Origin: JAWKWH01 sp041582695
GTDB taxonomy: Bacteria; Pseudomonadota; Alphaproteobacteria; Rhizobiales; Rhizobiaceae
Reading direction: 5' to 3'
Assembly (NCBI GenBank): GCA_041582695.1
Contig: JBFIBB010000016.1
Location: forward strand, 1-25,715
DNA length: 25,715 bases
Position 1 is the stretch's first letter. Every line of letters starts with the position of its first letter. Below are positions 6,733 to 13,763 of the stretch, piece after piece. Under the pieces are notes generated by a model. It made no database searches and was not told where the DNA came from. It saw nothing but the letters and a program-made list of their open reading frames with translations. Both the position numbers and the translations under genes were made by a program.

Positions 6733-8769
6733 CTAGCTCCGGCCGCGCCTTCCGCCCTCGCGGCGCCTCCGGCCGCTTCCGGACGTGTCGGCCGACTCGA
6801 GCACCTTGCGCGGAGGCAATTTGACCTCGGCGGCAAGCTTCGGAAACGGGTCCACCTTGTTGGGCAGCGCCATTGCGTTGATGAAAAGTTGCTGGAAGTC
6901 CGGCTCCAGCGCCGTCTCGATTTTCTCGATCCGTCGCACCGTCGCTTCGATCTCGCGCCGGTAGTTTCGATTGAGCAACGCCATCAGCGCGCCGGTGCCT
7001 GCCGCGTTGCCCACTGCCGTTACTTCCGACAGTTCGCAATCTGGGATCAACCCGAGCACCATGGCGTATTTCGGATCGATGAAAGAGCCGAAAGCGCCGG
7101 CAAACCGGATCGTGTCGACGGTTTCCACGCCCTGTTTCTGCATCAGCAGCTTCACCCCGGCATAAAGCGCCGCCTTGGCAAGCTGAATGGCGCGCACGTC
7201 GTTCTGCGTCACGGTGATCTTCTGGGCGCCTTCATGCAGCAGATAGGAAAACGTTCGTCCCGTCTGCACGATGCGCGGGCTTCTTGCCGCAAGTGAGCCG
7301 TCGACCACGCCATCTTCGGAAATAATGCCCGAGAGATACATTTCCGCGACCACTTCGATGATGGCCGAACCGCAGATGCCTGTGACGCCGGTCTTTTCGG
7401 CGGCTTCCGCAAAACCTTCCTCGTCCGACCACCTGTCGACACCGATGACCCGGAATCTGGGCTCCAGGGTCGACGGATCGATGCGGACGCGTTCGATGGC
7501 GCCGGGCGCGGCGCGTTGTCCGGAGGAAATCTCCGCACCTTCGAACGCGGGGCCGGTGGGTGAAGAAGCCGCGACCACCCGGTCGCGATTGCCGAGTACG
7601 ATTTCGGCATTGGTGTCGACATCGACCAACAGCATCATCCTGTCCTGCCGGTGCGGTCCTTCCGAGAGCGTTGCTCCGGCGGCGTCCGCCCCGACATGGC
7701 CGGCGATGCAGGGCAGTATAAAAACGCGCGACCCGCGGTTGATGTTGAGATCGATCTCGCTCGCCCATGTGTGCACCGCGCCGGAAACCGCAAGCGCAAA
7801 CGGCGCCTGGCCCAGTTCGGTCGGATCGATGCCGAGAAACAGGTGGTGCATGATCGGGTTGCCGACAAACACGGCGTCGAGGATCGAATCCGGCTCGATA
7901 CCGCTTTCCGCGCAAACCTTGCCGATCAGTTCGTTGATCGCCTCGCGCACCGCTCTTGTCATGGCTTCGCGGCCATCCGGGTTCATCATCACATAGGAGA
8001 CCCGGCTCATCAGGTCTTCGCCGAAGCGGATCTGCGGGTTTGACGTACCCGACGATGCGATCACCCGCCCCGAAAGCAGCGAAACCAGATGCATGGCGAT
8101 GGTGGTCGAACCGATGTCACAGGCGATGCCGTAGGCCTCGTTCTTCAGATCTGGCCAGAGCGCAATGATGGAGGGACGCGAAGATTCCAAATCCATGTGG
8201 ATCGCGGCGGTCGCCGACCATCCGCCCTTGCGCAGTGTCTTTTGCACTTCGGGCAGCAGGTGCTGCGAAACCAGTAGGTCCTTGAAGCCCCAGTCACGCT
8301 CCAGGGCCGCCTTCAGCCGGTCCAGGTCGCCAAGCGGCTTGTGCATGTCGGGCTCGTCGACTTCGACATAGCACATGTGGATGGCCGGATTGCGCTCGAT
8401 CACCCGGTCGATCGCCGCCTTGCGCACTACCTGCGCGTTGACCTGCGCATCGGGCGGGACGTCGATCACCAGGTCGCCGAGGATCGTCGAGGAGCATGAC
8501 AGCCGGCGGCCCTGCTTCAGATAACGCTTTTCCGCGTAGCGGGTTTCCTTCGGGCCGACCGGCGATATGTGGTCAGCAGCCGATGTGATGCCGTGCTTTG
8601 CGAACTGGCCTTCCTGCACCTCGATCTGGCAGCGCCCGCAAATGCCGCGCCCGCCGCAGACGCTCTCGACGTAGACTCCGAGCTGGCGGGCGGCGTCCAG
8701 GATCGGCGTTCCGACCGGAAACCGCCCGCGCTTGCCCGATGGCATGAAGAGGATGAGGGGATCTGTCAA
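6733..8769 (-). CDS. RACE protein: reductive activator of corrinoid enzymes (2Fe-2S + ASKHA/DUF4445)
   Basis: This 678-residue ATP-dependent activator would reduce inactive Co(II) in the corrinoid protein back to Co(I). The N-terminal domain (about 3-105) is a plant-type [2Fe-2S] ferredoxin with Cys38, Cys44, Cys47 and Cys92 (SVCGGRGICGRC, RLSCSS). A linker domain follows. From about residue 213 comes the ASKHA-fold ATPase (DUF4445), with the phosphate-binding ACDIGSTT motif at 217-223 and glycine-rich AGHVGADAAG and AGAFGSF later. The C-terminus ends in a basic tail, GSGRRRREGGRRGRS. An in-frame TGA upstream leaves TTG at 8769 or ATG at 8745; TTG fits the family N-terminus better and has GAGAAAG before it. 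It lies 82 bp downstream of the THF methyltransferase gene, probably in the same operon. Confidence 0.95.
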   Translation of the reverse strand: MTDPLILFMPSGKRGRFPVGTPILDAARQLGVYVESVCGGRGICGRCQIEVQEGQFAKHGITSAADHISPVGPKETRYAEKRYLKQGRRLSCSSTILGDLVIDVPPDAQVNAQVVRKAAIDRVIERNPAIHMCYVEVDEPDMHKPLGDLDRLKAALERDWGFKDLLVSQHLLPEVQKTLRKGGWSATAAIHMDLESSRPSIIALWPDLKNEAYGIACDIGSTTIAMHLVSLLSGRVIASSGTSNPQIRFGEDLMSRVSYVMMNPDGREAMTRAVREAINELIGKVCAESGIEPDSILDAVFVGNPIMHHLFLGIDPTELGQAPFALAVSGAVHTWASEIDLNINRGSRVFILPCIAGHVGADAAGATLSEGPHRQDRMMLLVDVDTNAEIVLGNRDRVVAASSPTGPAFEGAEISSGQRAAPGAIERVRIDPSTLEPRFRVIGVDRWSDEEGFAEAAEKTGVTGICGSAIIEVVAEMYLSGIISEDGVVDGSLAARSPRIVQTGRTFSYLLHEGAQKITVTQNDVRAIQLAKAALYAGVKLLMQKQGVETVDTIRFAGAFGSFIDPKYAMVLGLIPDCELSEVTAVGNAAGTGALMALLNRNYRREIEATVRRIEKIETALEPDFQQLFINAMALPNKVDPFPKLAAEVKLPPRKVLESADTSGSGRRRREGGRRGRS

Positions 8770-8851
8770 ATACTTGTCTTTCTCATCTCATCCGCCGGAC
8801 TGCCTTGCCGGGATATCAGGCATTTCCGCCCGCGAGCGCCCGGCCGGCACG

Positions 8852-9814
8852 CTATCCCCTTGCTCCGGCTCTCGCGGCCCGGCCGCCGCGGCGCCGGTTT
8901 TCTGCATGCGGGGCGGCGGATACGGGAGTTGCTGGCGCTCCGCCGGCTGCGCTCGGCTGGTGGTCCTTGTACGTGCGAATCCAGGTCATGCAGTCCTTGT
9001 CGGTGCCGTTCAGCACGTTGGCGGCCCGAACCGCTTCCATTTCCTGGGGACGGCACGGATTCATGATCGCCGAAGTCATGCCGGCGCCGATCACCATCGG
9101 GATGAATCCGGCGTTGATGCCGTGCCGGTGCGGCAGGCCGAAGGAGATGTTGGACAGGCCGCAGGTGGTGTTGACTTTCAGCTCCTCGCGCAGGCGCCTG
9201 AGTAGGGCAAAGACTTGCTTGCCGGCCGTGCCCATGGCTCCGATCGGCATCACAAGCGGATCGACAACGATGTCGTGCGCCGGAATGCCGTAGTCGGCGG
9301 CGCGCTCGACGATTTTCTTGGCCACCGCGAAGCGGACATCGGGATCTTCCGAAATGCCGGTCTCGTCGTTCGAAATGGCGACCACAGGCACATCGTATTT
9401 CTTGATCAGCGGCAGGATCGCCTCGAGTTTCTCTTCTTCGCCGGTTACCGAATTGACCAGCGGACGTCCCTTTGCGACCTTCAGCGCGGCTTCTATCGCG
9501 GCGCTGACCGAACTGTCGATCGACAGTGGCACTTTGACCAGCTCCTGAACGATCTCGAGGGTCTTGACGAGCAGCGGCGGTTCGGTTTCGTTCGGATTTA
9601 CGGCTGTCACGCCGGCGTTGACGTCCAGCATCGTGGCGCCCGCGGCGACCTGTTCGAGCGCGTCCTTGCGCACCGTGTCGAAATTGCCCTCGACCATTTC
9701 AGCGGCCAGTTTCTTGCGGCCGGTCGGATTGATGCGCTCGCCAATGACGCAGAACGGCTGATCGAAGCCGATGACGATTTCCTTGGTTGCGGATGCAACG
9801 ATTGTGCGGGTCAT
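8852..9814 (-). CDS. Methyl-tetrahydrofolate:corrinoid methyltransferase (pterin-binding)
   Basis: The 320-residue TIM-barrel protein belongs to the pterin-binding family (dihydropteroate synthase/AcsE/MtrH and the folate module of MetH). It would move methyl groups between the corrinoid protein and tetrahydrofolate. Visible pterin-site motifs are GERINPTG (25-32), DVNAG (64-68), SIDSS with Asp100, NSVTGEE with Asn121, and SNISFGLP near 221-228. Residues 288-320 are an Ala/Pro linker followed by a basic tail, NRRRGGRAARAGARG, not part of the barrel. ATG 9814 has GGAGAG 7-8 nt upstream; the in-frame TTG six bases earlier lies too close to that site. A palindromic operator (9831-9852) sits 16 bp before the start. 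RACE follows, so the pair probably forms one transcript. Confidence 0.94.
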   Translation of the reverse strand: MTRTIVASATKEIVIGFDQPFCVIGERINPTGRKKLAAEMVEGNFDTVRKDALEQVAAGATMLDVNAGVTAVNPNETEPPLLVKTLEIVQELVKVPLSIDSSVSAAIEAALKVAKGRPLVNSVTGEEEKLEAILPLIKKYDVPVVAISNDETGISEDPDVRFAVAKKIVERAADYGIPAHDIVVDPLVMPIGAMGTAGKQVFALLRRLREELKVNTTCGLSNISFGLPHRHGINAGFIPMVIGAGMTSAIMNPCRPQEMEAVRAANVLNGTDKDCMTWIRTYKDHQPSAAGGAPATPVSAAPHAENRRRGGRAARAGARG

Positions 9815-9830
9815 TCTCAACTCTCCAAAG

Positions 9831-9852
9831 GATATAAAGACATCTTTATATC
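9831..9852. promoter_or_regulatory. Palindromic operator upstream of THF methyltransferase
   Basis: Half-sites GATATAAAGA (9831-9840) and TCTTTATATC (9843-9852) are perfect inverted repeats of 10 bp with a 2-bp spacer. They sit 16 bp before the ATG at 9814. The same left half-site with the same spacing occurs at 23022-23043 before the homocysteine methyltransferase gene. From memory, the sequence resembles sites of SahR, the ArsR-family S-adenosylhomocysteine-responsive regulator of methionine genes in Proteobacteria; no such regulator is encoded here. The promoter-proximal position suggests repression. Confidence 0.75.
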
Positions 9853-9880
9853 GTTAATTCACTGATTTCAACTGCCGTCG

Positions 9881-10966
9881 TCAGGAGACGGCGTTCTTGA
9901 CGGCCTTTGCCGGCTTTTCGGTCAAATCGTCGTGCAGCATGTGATCGAGCCTTTCGGCAACGATCGCATCGTCCGGCCTGGCTTCGCGCCGCCATGGGCG
10001 CCGGCCTTTCAGAACGCCGGATTCGTGGACTATCTCGGCGACATATTCCTCCTGGCGGTACGCCATCACATGCACGCCGGAAACGCCCTCGATCTCCTTG
10101 ACTTCATTGATGATATCGATGCACAGGCGTTTGCCTTCTTCCTTCTGGTTTTCCGCGCCTTCAAGCCGTTTGATGATCGAGTCCGGAATGTGAATTCCCG
10201 GCACGTTCGAGCGGATCCACCTTGCGGTTTTTGCCGAAGCCAACGGTCCGACACCGCACAAAACGTAGCATTTCTCGGTCAGCCCCAAATCGTTGACGCG
10301 CTTCATGTACTCGCGGAACATCGGAACGTCGAAACAGTACTGGCTCTGGACAAACTGCGCGCCGGCGGCGATTTTTTTCGCCAGTCGCAACGGACGGTAG
10401 TCGATCGGCGGCGCGAAGGGATTGATGGCCGCTCCGAGAAACACTTCCGGCGGTGTGGTCAATTTGCGCCCGGACAGAAACTTCGCCTCGTCGCGCATTG
10501 TTCGGACCGTTTCCAGAAGGCTCATGCAGTCGAGATCGAATACGGGTTTCGCGCCCGGCTGGTCGCCGGCCTGCACGCCGTCGCCCGTCAGGCATAGAAT
10601 GTTGGCGACACCCATGGCGGCGGCGCCGAGCACATCGCCCTGGATGGCGATGCGATTCTTATCGCGGCAGGCGATCTGCAGGATCGGCGCATAGCCCATT
10701 CGGGTCAGCAGCGCGCATATCCCGACGGAAGACATATGACAGTTGGCGCCGGATGCGTCGACGGCGTTTATTCCGTCCACCCAGCCCTCGAAAATTGCGG
10801 CCCGCTCGTAGACATCGCGGGGATTGGCGCTGTCGGGGGGGTTGAGTTCGGCCGTCACCGCGAATTCGCCCCGGCGGAGGATTCGCTCCAGCCTCCCGCG
10901 CGACGAATGCCCGGGCAGTGGATCGAGCGGGCGTTCCAGATCGTTGAAGACCTTTTCAAAGCTCAC
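9881..10966 (-). CDS. metF: Methylenetetrahydrofolate reductase family protein (MetF)
   Basis: This is a 361-residue flavoprotein-type TIM barrel of the MetF family, interconverting 5,10-methylene-THF and 5-methyl-THF. Seen motifs are FAVTAELNPPDS (strand 1 with Glu), GINAVDASGANCHMSS, ILCLTGDGVQ (the LTGD-type FAD motif), VFLGAAINPF, AQFVQSQYCFD (the substrate-site QSQ-Y/F region) and IHIPDSIIKRL. It is longer than canonical MetF (about 295 residues), with extra sequence at both ends. The start is GTG at 10966 with GGAG 8 nt upstream, overlapping the preceding MetV-like gene's stop as GTGA. A longer in-frame frame to 11134 merely overlaps that gene. In this context the likely direction is oxidation of methyl-THF made from demethylated amines, as proposed for MetF2 in methylotrophs. 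Confidence 0.93.
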   Translation of the reverse strand: MSFEKVFNDLERPLDPLPGHSSRGRLERILRRGEFAVTAELNPPDSANPRDVYERAAIFEGWVDGINAVDASGANCHMSSVGICALLTRMGYAPILQIACRDKNRIAIQGDVLGAAAMGVANILCLTGDGVQAGDQPGAKPVFDLDCMSLLETVRTMRDEAKFLSGRKLTTPPEVFLGAAINPFAPPIDYRPLRLAKKIAAGAQFVQSQYCFDVPMFREYMKRVNDLGLTEKCYVLCGVGPLASAKTARWIRSNVPGIHIPDSIIKRLEGAENQKEEGKRLCIDIINEVKEIEGVSGVHVMAYRQEEYVAEIVHESGVLKGRRPWRREARPDDAIVAERLDHMLHDDLTEKPAKAVKNAVS

Positions 10967-11553
10967 GACGGTTTCTCCGCATTGTTGGCGCGATTGGCCG
11001 CGGCGACCGCCGTCACGCGCAGCCACGAAGATGTTTCGCGAAGCGACTGGTCCACTGGCTTTTGCACATCTGTAATATTCTTGACGCCTTCCCGCATCTG
11101 GCTTGCCCCCTTCCACGCCTGCACCCACACACAAGGCATGTCAGGCTCGACTTCGCAATTGCCATCGGCACGCACCCCGCCGCACGGCCCGTTTCTGAGC
11201 TGCTTCGGACAATTCATCGGACAGGACATGCCCGTTGAAGACAGTACGCACTGGCCGCACATGCGGCAGTCGAAAAGCAGTCCTTTGACCCGTTTCTCAA
11301 TGAAGGTTACCGGCGCTTCGGCGCGATGATATCCAACCGCGTTCCACAGCGGGTGCAACAACAGGAACATGTCGGCGAAATGCTTGTACAGCCATTCCAG
11401 ACCGCGAGAATGGCGAACCGACCACAGCCGGATCGTGTATCGCTTGCGCTGACGCTGCGTCGCGCTCACATGGGCTGGCTTGTAGGCCAGTTTTGGCGCG
11501 GCTTTGCGCACCAGCGTGGCCTGCGTGGTAATTGTCGTTTTTTCTTCACTCAT
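10963..11553 (-). CDS. MetV-like Cys-rich partner of MetF (MTHFR C-terminal family)
   Basis: The 196-residue product has a basic N-terminal half and a cysteine-rich C-terminal half. Eight cysteines (96, 99, 102, 111, 115, 124, 133, 141) fall in FDCRMCGQCVLSSTGMSCP, MNCPKQLRNGPCGG and NCEVEPDMPC. This is the pattern of the MTHFR C-terminal/MetV family, which binds Fe-S clusters (and zinc in acetogen MetV) and pairs with MetF for electron transfer. The NGPCGG block is a strong family marker. It overlaps the upstream small gene by 8 nt and the downstream metF by 4 nt (GTGA), so the three are tightly coupled. The product is presumably the redox partner that accepts or gives electrons to the MetF flavin. 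The physiological electron carrier is not visible. Confidence 0.92.
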   Translation of the reverse strand: MSEEKTTITTQATLVRKAAPKLAYKPAHVSATQRQRKRYTIRLWSVRHSRGLEWLYKHFADMFLLLHPLWNAVGYHRAEAPVTFIEKRVKGLLFDCRMCGQCVLSSTGMSCPMNCPKQLRNGPCGGVRADGNCEVEPDMPCVWVQAWKGASQMREGVKNITDVQKPVDQSLRETSSWLRVTAVAAANRANNAEKPS

Positions 11554-11848
11554 TGTCTTTGCCGCCGGCTTTCACAAGCGCGACCAGGCGCTCCTTTGTA
11601 TACGCCGTATCGATGTCCGCCAGGGCCTTGTCCGCCTCCGCTTCCAGATCATCGCCCACCGCCACCGGTTCGCCGCGTCGCCATTCCGCCAGATAGGCGT
11701 CGGTATCACCGGCGCCGGTGCGCATGGCGCACATGTCGATCGCCTCGGTGAAACGAAGCGGCAGTTCGCGCTTTGCGTTGGCGCGGCCTTTTTTGACAAT
11801 AACCTGCGCAGGTATGTCGCGCCAGTAAACGATGACGAGGTCGGCCAC
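11546..11848 (-). CDS. 'Virulence factor' family small protein in the C1 operon
   Basis: This is a 100-residue soluble protein matching the small family named 'virulence factor' (Pfam Virulence_fact), recognised from VYWRDIPAQVIVKKGR, KRELPLRFTEAIDMCAMR and YLAEWRRGE. The family name is misleading: its members often sit beside metF/metV-like and corrinoid methyltransferase genes, as here, which points to a role in C1 transfer or Fe-S/flavin assembly rather than virulence. That role is inference. The start is GTG at 11848 with AGGAG 8 nt upstream. Its stop lies inside the start of the MetV-like gene (8-nt overlap). It is the first gene of the 11848-9881 operon. Confidence 0.88.
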   Translation of the reverse strand: MADLVIVYWRDIPAQVIVKKGRANAKRELPLRFTEAIDMCAMRTGAGDTDAYLAEWRRGEPVAVGDDLEAEADKALADIDTAYTKERLVALVKAGGKDNE

Positions 11849-11968
11849 TTGCCTGCTCCTGATTTTTCGCGCCGAGCTTTGCCGGATGATGCTGTATACC
11901 GCTGTTTGCGGTACGACACCGGTAAATTCAAATACGACGTGCGAATGAAGTGGCGCGCCTGGCCGAAC

Positions 11969-12604
11969 TCAGGAAAACATGATTCCGGCGATGGCTCCGG
12001 CCGCGCCGATAACGGCGGTGATGATGGCGAGCGCCAGCGTGCCGACGAAAACCCCGGCATAGAACAGGAAGCCGTCGCGTTCAGACAGCGCCAGCGCGAT
12101 TAGCAGGATGCTGAGCGCGGGCAGCCAGTTTCCGAACGGAATGGGCATTGTCACGGCAATCGCGAGCAAGAGCGCGAATATACCAATGATCCGGTCGTCC
12201 CAGCCGGATTTTGCAAAAGGCCAGTAGCGTGGGCGGACAAAATTCTCGAGCTTCAACAGGCGCGGCAGATGCCGCTCGGCCAGCGATTGGAACCGGTTCT
12301 TGCTGATCGATTTGCCCAGGATGAACTTGGGCAGCCAGACGCGTTTCTGGCCGAGAGCCATCTGGGCCGCGACAATGACAAGCGGTGGCCCGAGGATGAG
12401 AGTGGTGCCAGGCGGCAGCGGAAGCAGGTTGAGAATCGAGAAAAAGGCAAGCATTGCGGCAAAGGACCGGTCCCCGAGCGCATCCCGGATATGTTCAACG
12501 GAAACGGGGCCGTTCGCGCCGTCGGCGAGTGCCCGGAAAATCGCGGACAGGCGGCGAGGGCCGTTTACTGCCCTCAGCATGCTTTCCGCGGTGATGTCAT
12601 CCAT
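11969..12604 (-). CDS. ExoD-family inner-membrane protein
   Basis: The 211-residue membrane protein is of the ExoD (exopolysaccharide synthesis) family. After a soluble N-terminal part (about 1-55, with SVEHIRDALGDRSFAAMLAFFSILNLLPLPPGTT spanning into the first segment), there are hydrophobic segments near residues 50-85, 140-158, 160-175 and 183-210. Family marks are the LPLPPG motif and the MPIPFGNWLPAL motif. The family was named from rhizobial mutants altered in exopolysaccharide and nodule invasion; biochemical function is unknown. The ATG at 12604 has AAGGA 9 nt upstream; an earlier in-frame ATG at 12631 has none. It sits between the metF operon and DUF1638 on the same strand but shows no evident link to C1 metabolism. 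Confidence 0.9.
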   Translation of the reverse strand: MDDITAESMLRAVNGPRRLSAIFRALADGANGPVSVEHIRDALGDRSFAAMLAFFSILNLLPLPPGTTLILGPPLVIVAAQMALGQKRVWLPKFILGKSISKNRFQSLAERHLPRLLKLENFVRPRYWPFAKSGWDDRIIGIFALLLAIAVTMPIPFGNWLPALSILLIALALSERDGFLFYAGVFVGTLALAIITAVIGAAGAIAGIMFS

Positions 12605-12704
12605 GGATCGTCGTCCTTGCACAGCAGGCATGTGAACGAATGTGAGACTACGTATTGCCTGTTAACCCGGCGTTAACCGCAATAACTCCGAGCATAAAGC
12701 AATT

Positions 12705-13343
12705 TCATGGCCTCGAAGTGGCCGCGACAAGCGCGTCCGTTAGGTCGCCATAGCCGGTCGAACGCCGTTCATACGCCAAATTCAACATTCTGGCAGCATC
12801 TTCGGCCACTTGGTCGAGGGCCGGGTCGTCGGTCTGGGCCAGATAAACAAGCTTCTCGTAGTGCCCGAAGTAGTCGGCGGCAAGTTCCGGATGCCGGTCC
12901 AGCCCCAGAGGCTTGATGAAGAATGCGTCGAATTGACGGCACAGGAAATCGGTCATGTAGAACGAAGTCATGTCGTTCTCGGCTATCGCCTCGTAGGTCT
13001 TCATACCCTGATAGAAAGCAAAACAGTGCGGGCCTTCAATACGCTCGACCTCGTGTTTTTCCAGGACACGATCAAGCAGCCCGCCCGTGCCGCAATCGGC
13101 ATATCCGGCGAATATTCGCGCAATTCCGTCGGACTTTGCCTCCAGAATCGCTGCCTCCATGGCCGGGGCGATCTTGCCCGGGTTGTAATGATACTGTGCC
13201 GGCAGACAAACCAGTTCGAGGTTGTCTAGTCCGTGCCGCTCTTTGACCGCAAGAACCTCGCGCGCAATCATTCCACAGGCAATCACACGCACCTTTTCGG
13301 CGGATTTGGTGGTTTTGGCGACATTCCGCGGCAAAAAAATCAC
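12705..13343 (-). CDS. DUF1638 protein of the corrinoid methyl-transfer cluster
   Basis: This 212-residue soluble protein is of the DUF1638 family. Visible marks are VIACGMIAREV (Cys23), LVCLPAQYHYNP (Cys46, His52), AGYADCGTGGLLD (Cys84) and EGPHCFAFYQG (His106, Cys107). The conserved Cys/His set suggests a metal or cofactor site, but no activity has been established to my knowledge. DUF1638 genes recur beside corrinoid proteins and MttB/MtbA-like methyltransferases in methanogens and bacteria, which fits this location. The start is uncertain: GTG at 13343 is used, with GGGAG only about 1 nt before it, which is tight. An 18-bp dyad at 13402-13419 lies about 60 bp upstream and could be its operator. 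Confidence 0.85.
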   Translation of the reverse strand: MIFLPRNVAKTTKSAEKVRVIACGMIAREVLAVKERHGLDNLELVCLPAQYHYNPGKIAPAMEAAILEAKSDGIARIFAGYADCGTGGLLDRVLEKHEVERIEGPHCFAFYQGMKTYEAIAENDMTSFYMTDFLCRQFDAFFIKPLGLDRHPELAADYFGHYEKLVYLAQTDDPALDQVAEDAARMLNLAYERRSTGYGDLTDALVAATSRP

Positions 13344-13401
13344 GCTCCCAACTCGTTCCCTACAAGGGGGAAATCCGGTTTCACGGCATAAATCATTCTG
13401 T

Positions 13402-13419
13402 CTGTGACATTCGTCACAG
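13402..13419. promoter_or_regulatory. CRP-type dyad (TGTGA-N6-TCACA)
   Basis: CTGTGAC and GTCACAG form 7-bp perfect arms around ATTC, giving the exact TGTGA-N6-TCACA spacing of a CRP-family site. Flanking TTCTG (13396-13400) and CAGAA (13422-13426) extend the dyad with a 1-bp offset. It lies about 60 bp before DUF1638 and upstream of 13489/13764 on the other strand, so it could control either direction. Which Crp/Fnr protein would bind is unknown; the one at 1456 is a candidate. Confidence 0.5.
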
Positions 13420-13488
13420 TCCAGAACACCGCCATGGATGTAGTCAAGCTCAATGCCGAGCGCAATGGCTCGTTGAATGGAGGTGGAA

Positions 13489-13737
13489 ATGCCTGGCGCA
13501 CATGGAAGGAATTCCGTTCAGGCCGCAATCGGCGGTTTCACTCTCGACCTTCCGAGAATCCTGCCCGTTTTCGAACGAACCGAACCGCGAACGACCCATC
13601 ATTGGCGCGACGCGTTGCTACACCGCCGCCTTGCCCGAAAAGGCCGGCGCATTCAACTGAACTTCATGGCCCGCACCGGGGCGAAGATGCTGAGCGACCT
13701 GGTCAGCCAGCATCGCAGCAACAGCCTGCCACACTAG
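13489..13737 (+). CDS. Possible small protein, 82 aa, unknown
   Basis: An ATG at 13489 is preceded by a near-perfect ribosome site (GGAGGTG, 3 nt before the ATG with the run GGAGGTGGAA; tight but strong). It opens an 82-codon frame that closes 26 bp before the metacaspase start. The product has a mixed N-terminal half and a basic C-terminal half (HRRLARKGRRIQLNF, then MLSDLVSQHRSN) predicted to be helical. A distant resemblance to phasin-like helices is too weak to assign. It would form an operon with the downstream gene. An in-frame ATG at 13477 is an alternative. Codon composition is not clearly distinguishable from background, so this may be spurious. Confidence 0.4.
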   Translation: MPGAHGRNSVQAAIGGFTLDLPRILPVFERTEPRTTHHWRDALLHRRLARKGRRIQLNFMARTGAKMLSDLVSQHRSNSLPH

Positions 13738-13763
13738 AGAACGCGCGAAAGCAACGGGGAACA

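Larger units (their letters stand above)
13344..13763. other. Intergenic region with dyad and one possible small gene
   Basis: This 420-bp stretch separates DUF1638 (minus) from the metacaspase fusion gene (plus). It contains the dyad at 13402-13419 and the possible small ORF at 13489-13737 described separately. I see no RNA gene or mobile-element remnant. Confidence 0.6.

Noticed and set aside
7232..7996. Long frames on both strands within the RACE gene
   Set aside because: They are shadows of the RACE reading frame, which carries intact Fe-S and ASKHA motifs throughout.
9874..9892. Hairpin GCCGTC/GACGGC spanning the metF stop codon as a terminator
   Set aside because: The stem is only 6 bp and no U-tract follows on the minus strand, so it is not a convincing terminator. 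Read-through from the metF operon into the THF methyltransferase gene remains possible.
11897..11913. Hairpin TACCGC/GCGGTA between the ExoD-family gene and the metF operon
   Set aside because: Six-bp arms without a T-tract in either direction; too weak to call a terminator or operator.
13404..13763. N-terminal extension of the metacaspase frame by 120 codons
   Set aside because: The extension is low-complexity and Arg/Pro-rich, lacks a ribosome site, starts inside the regulatory dyad, and overlaps a better small frame. The ATG at 13764 has GGGGAA upstream.
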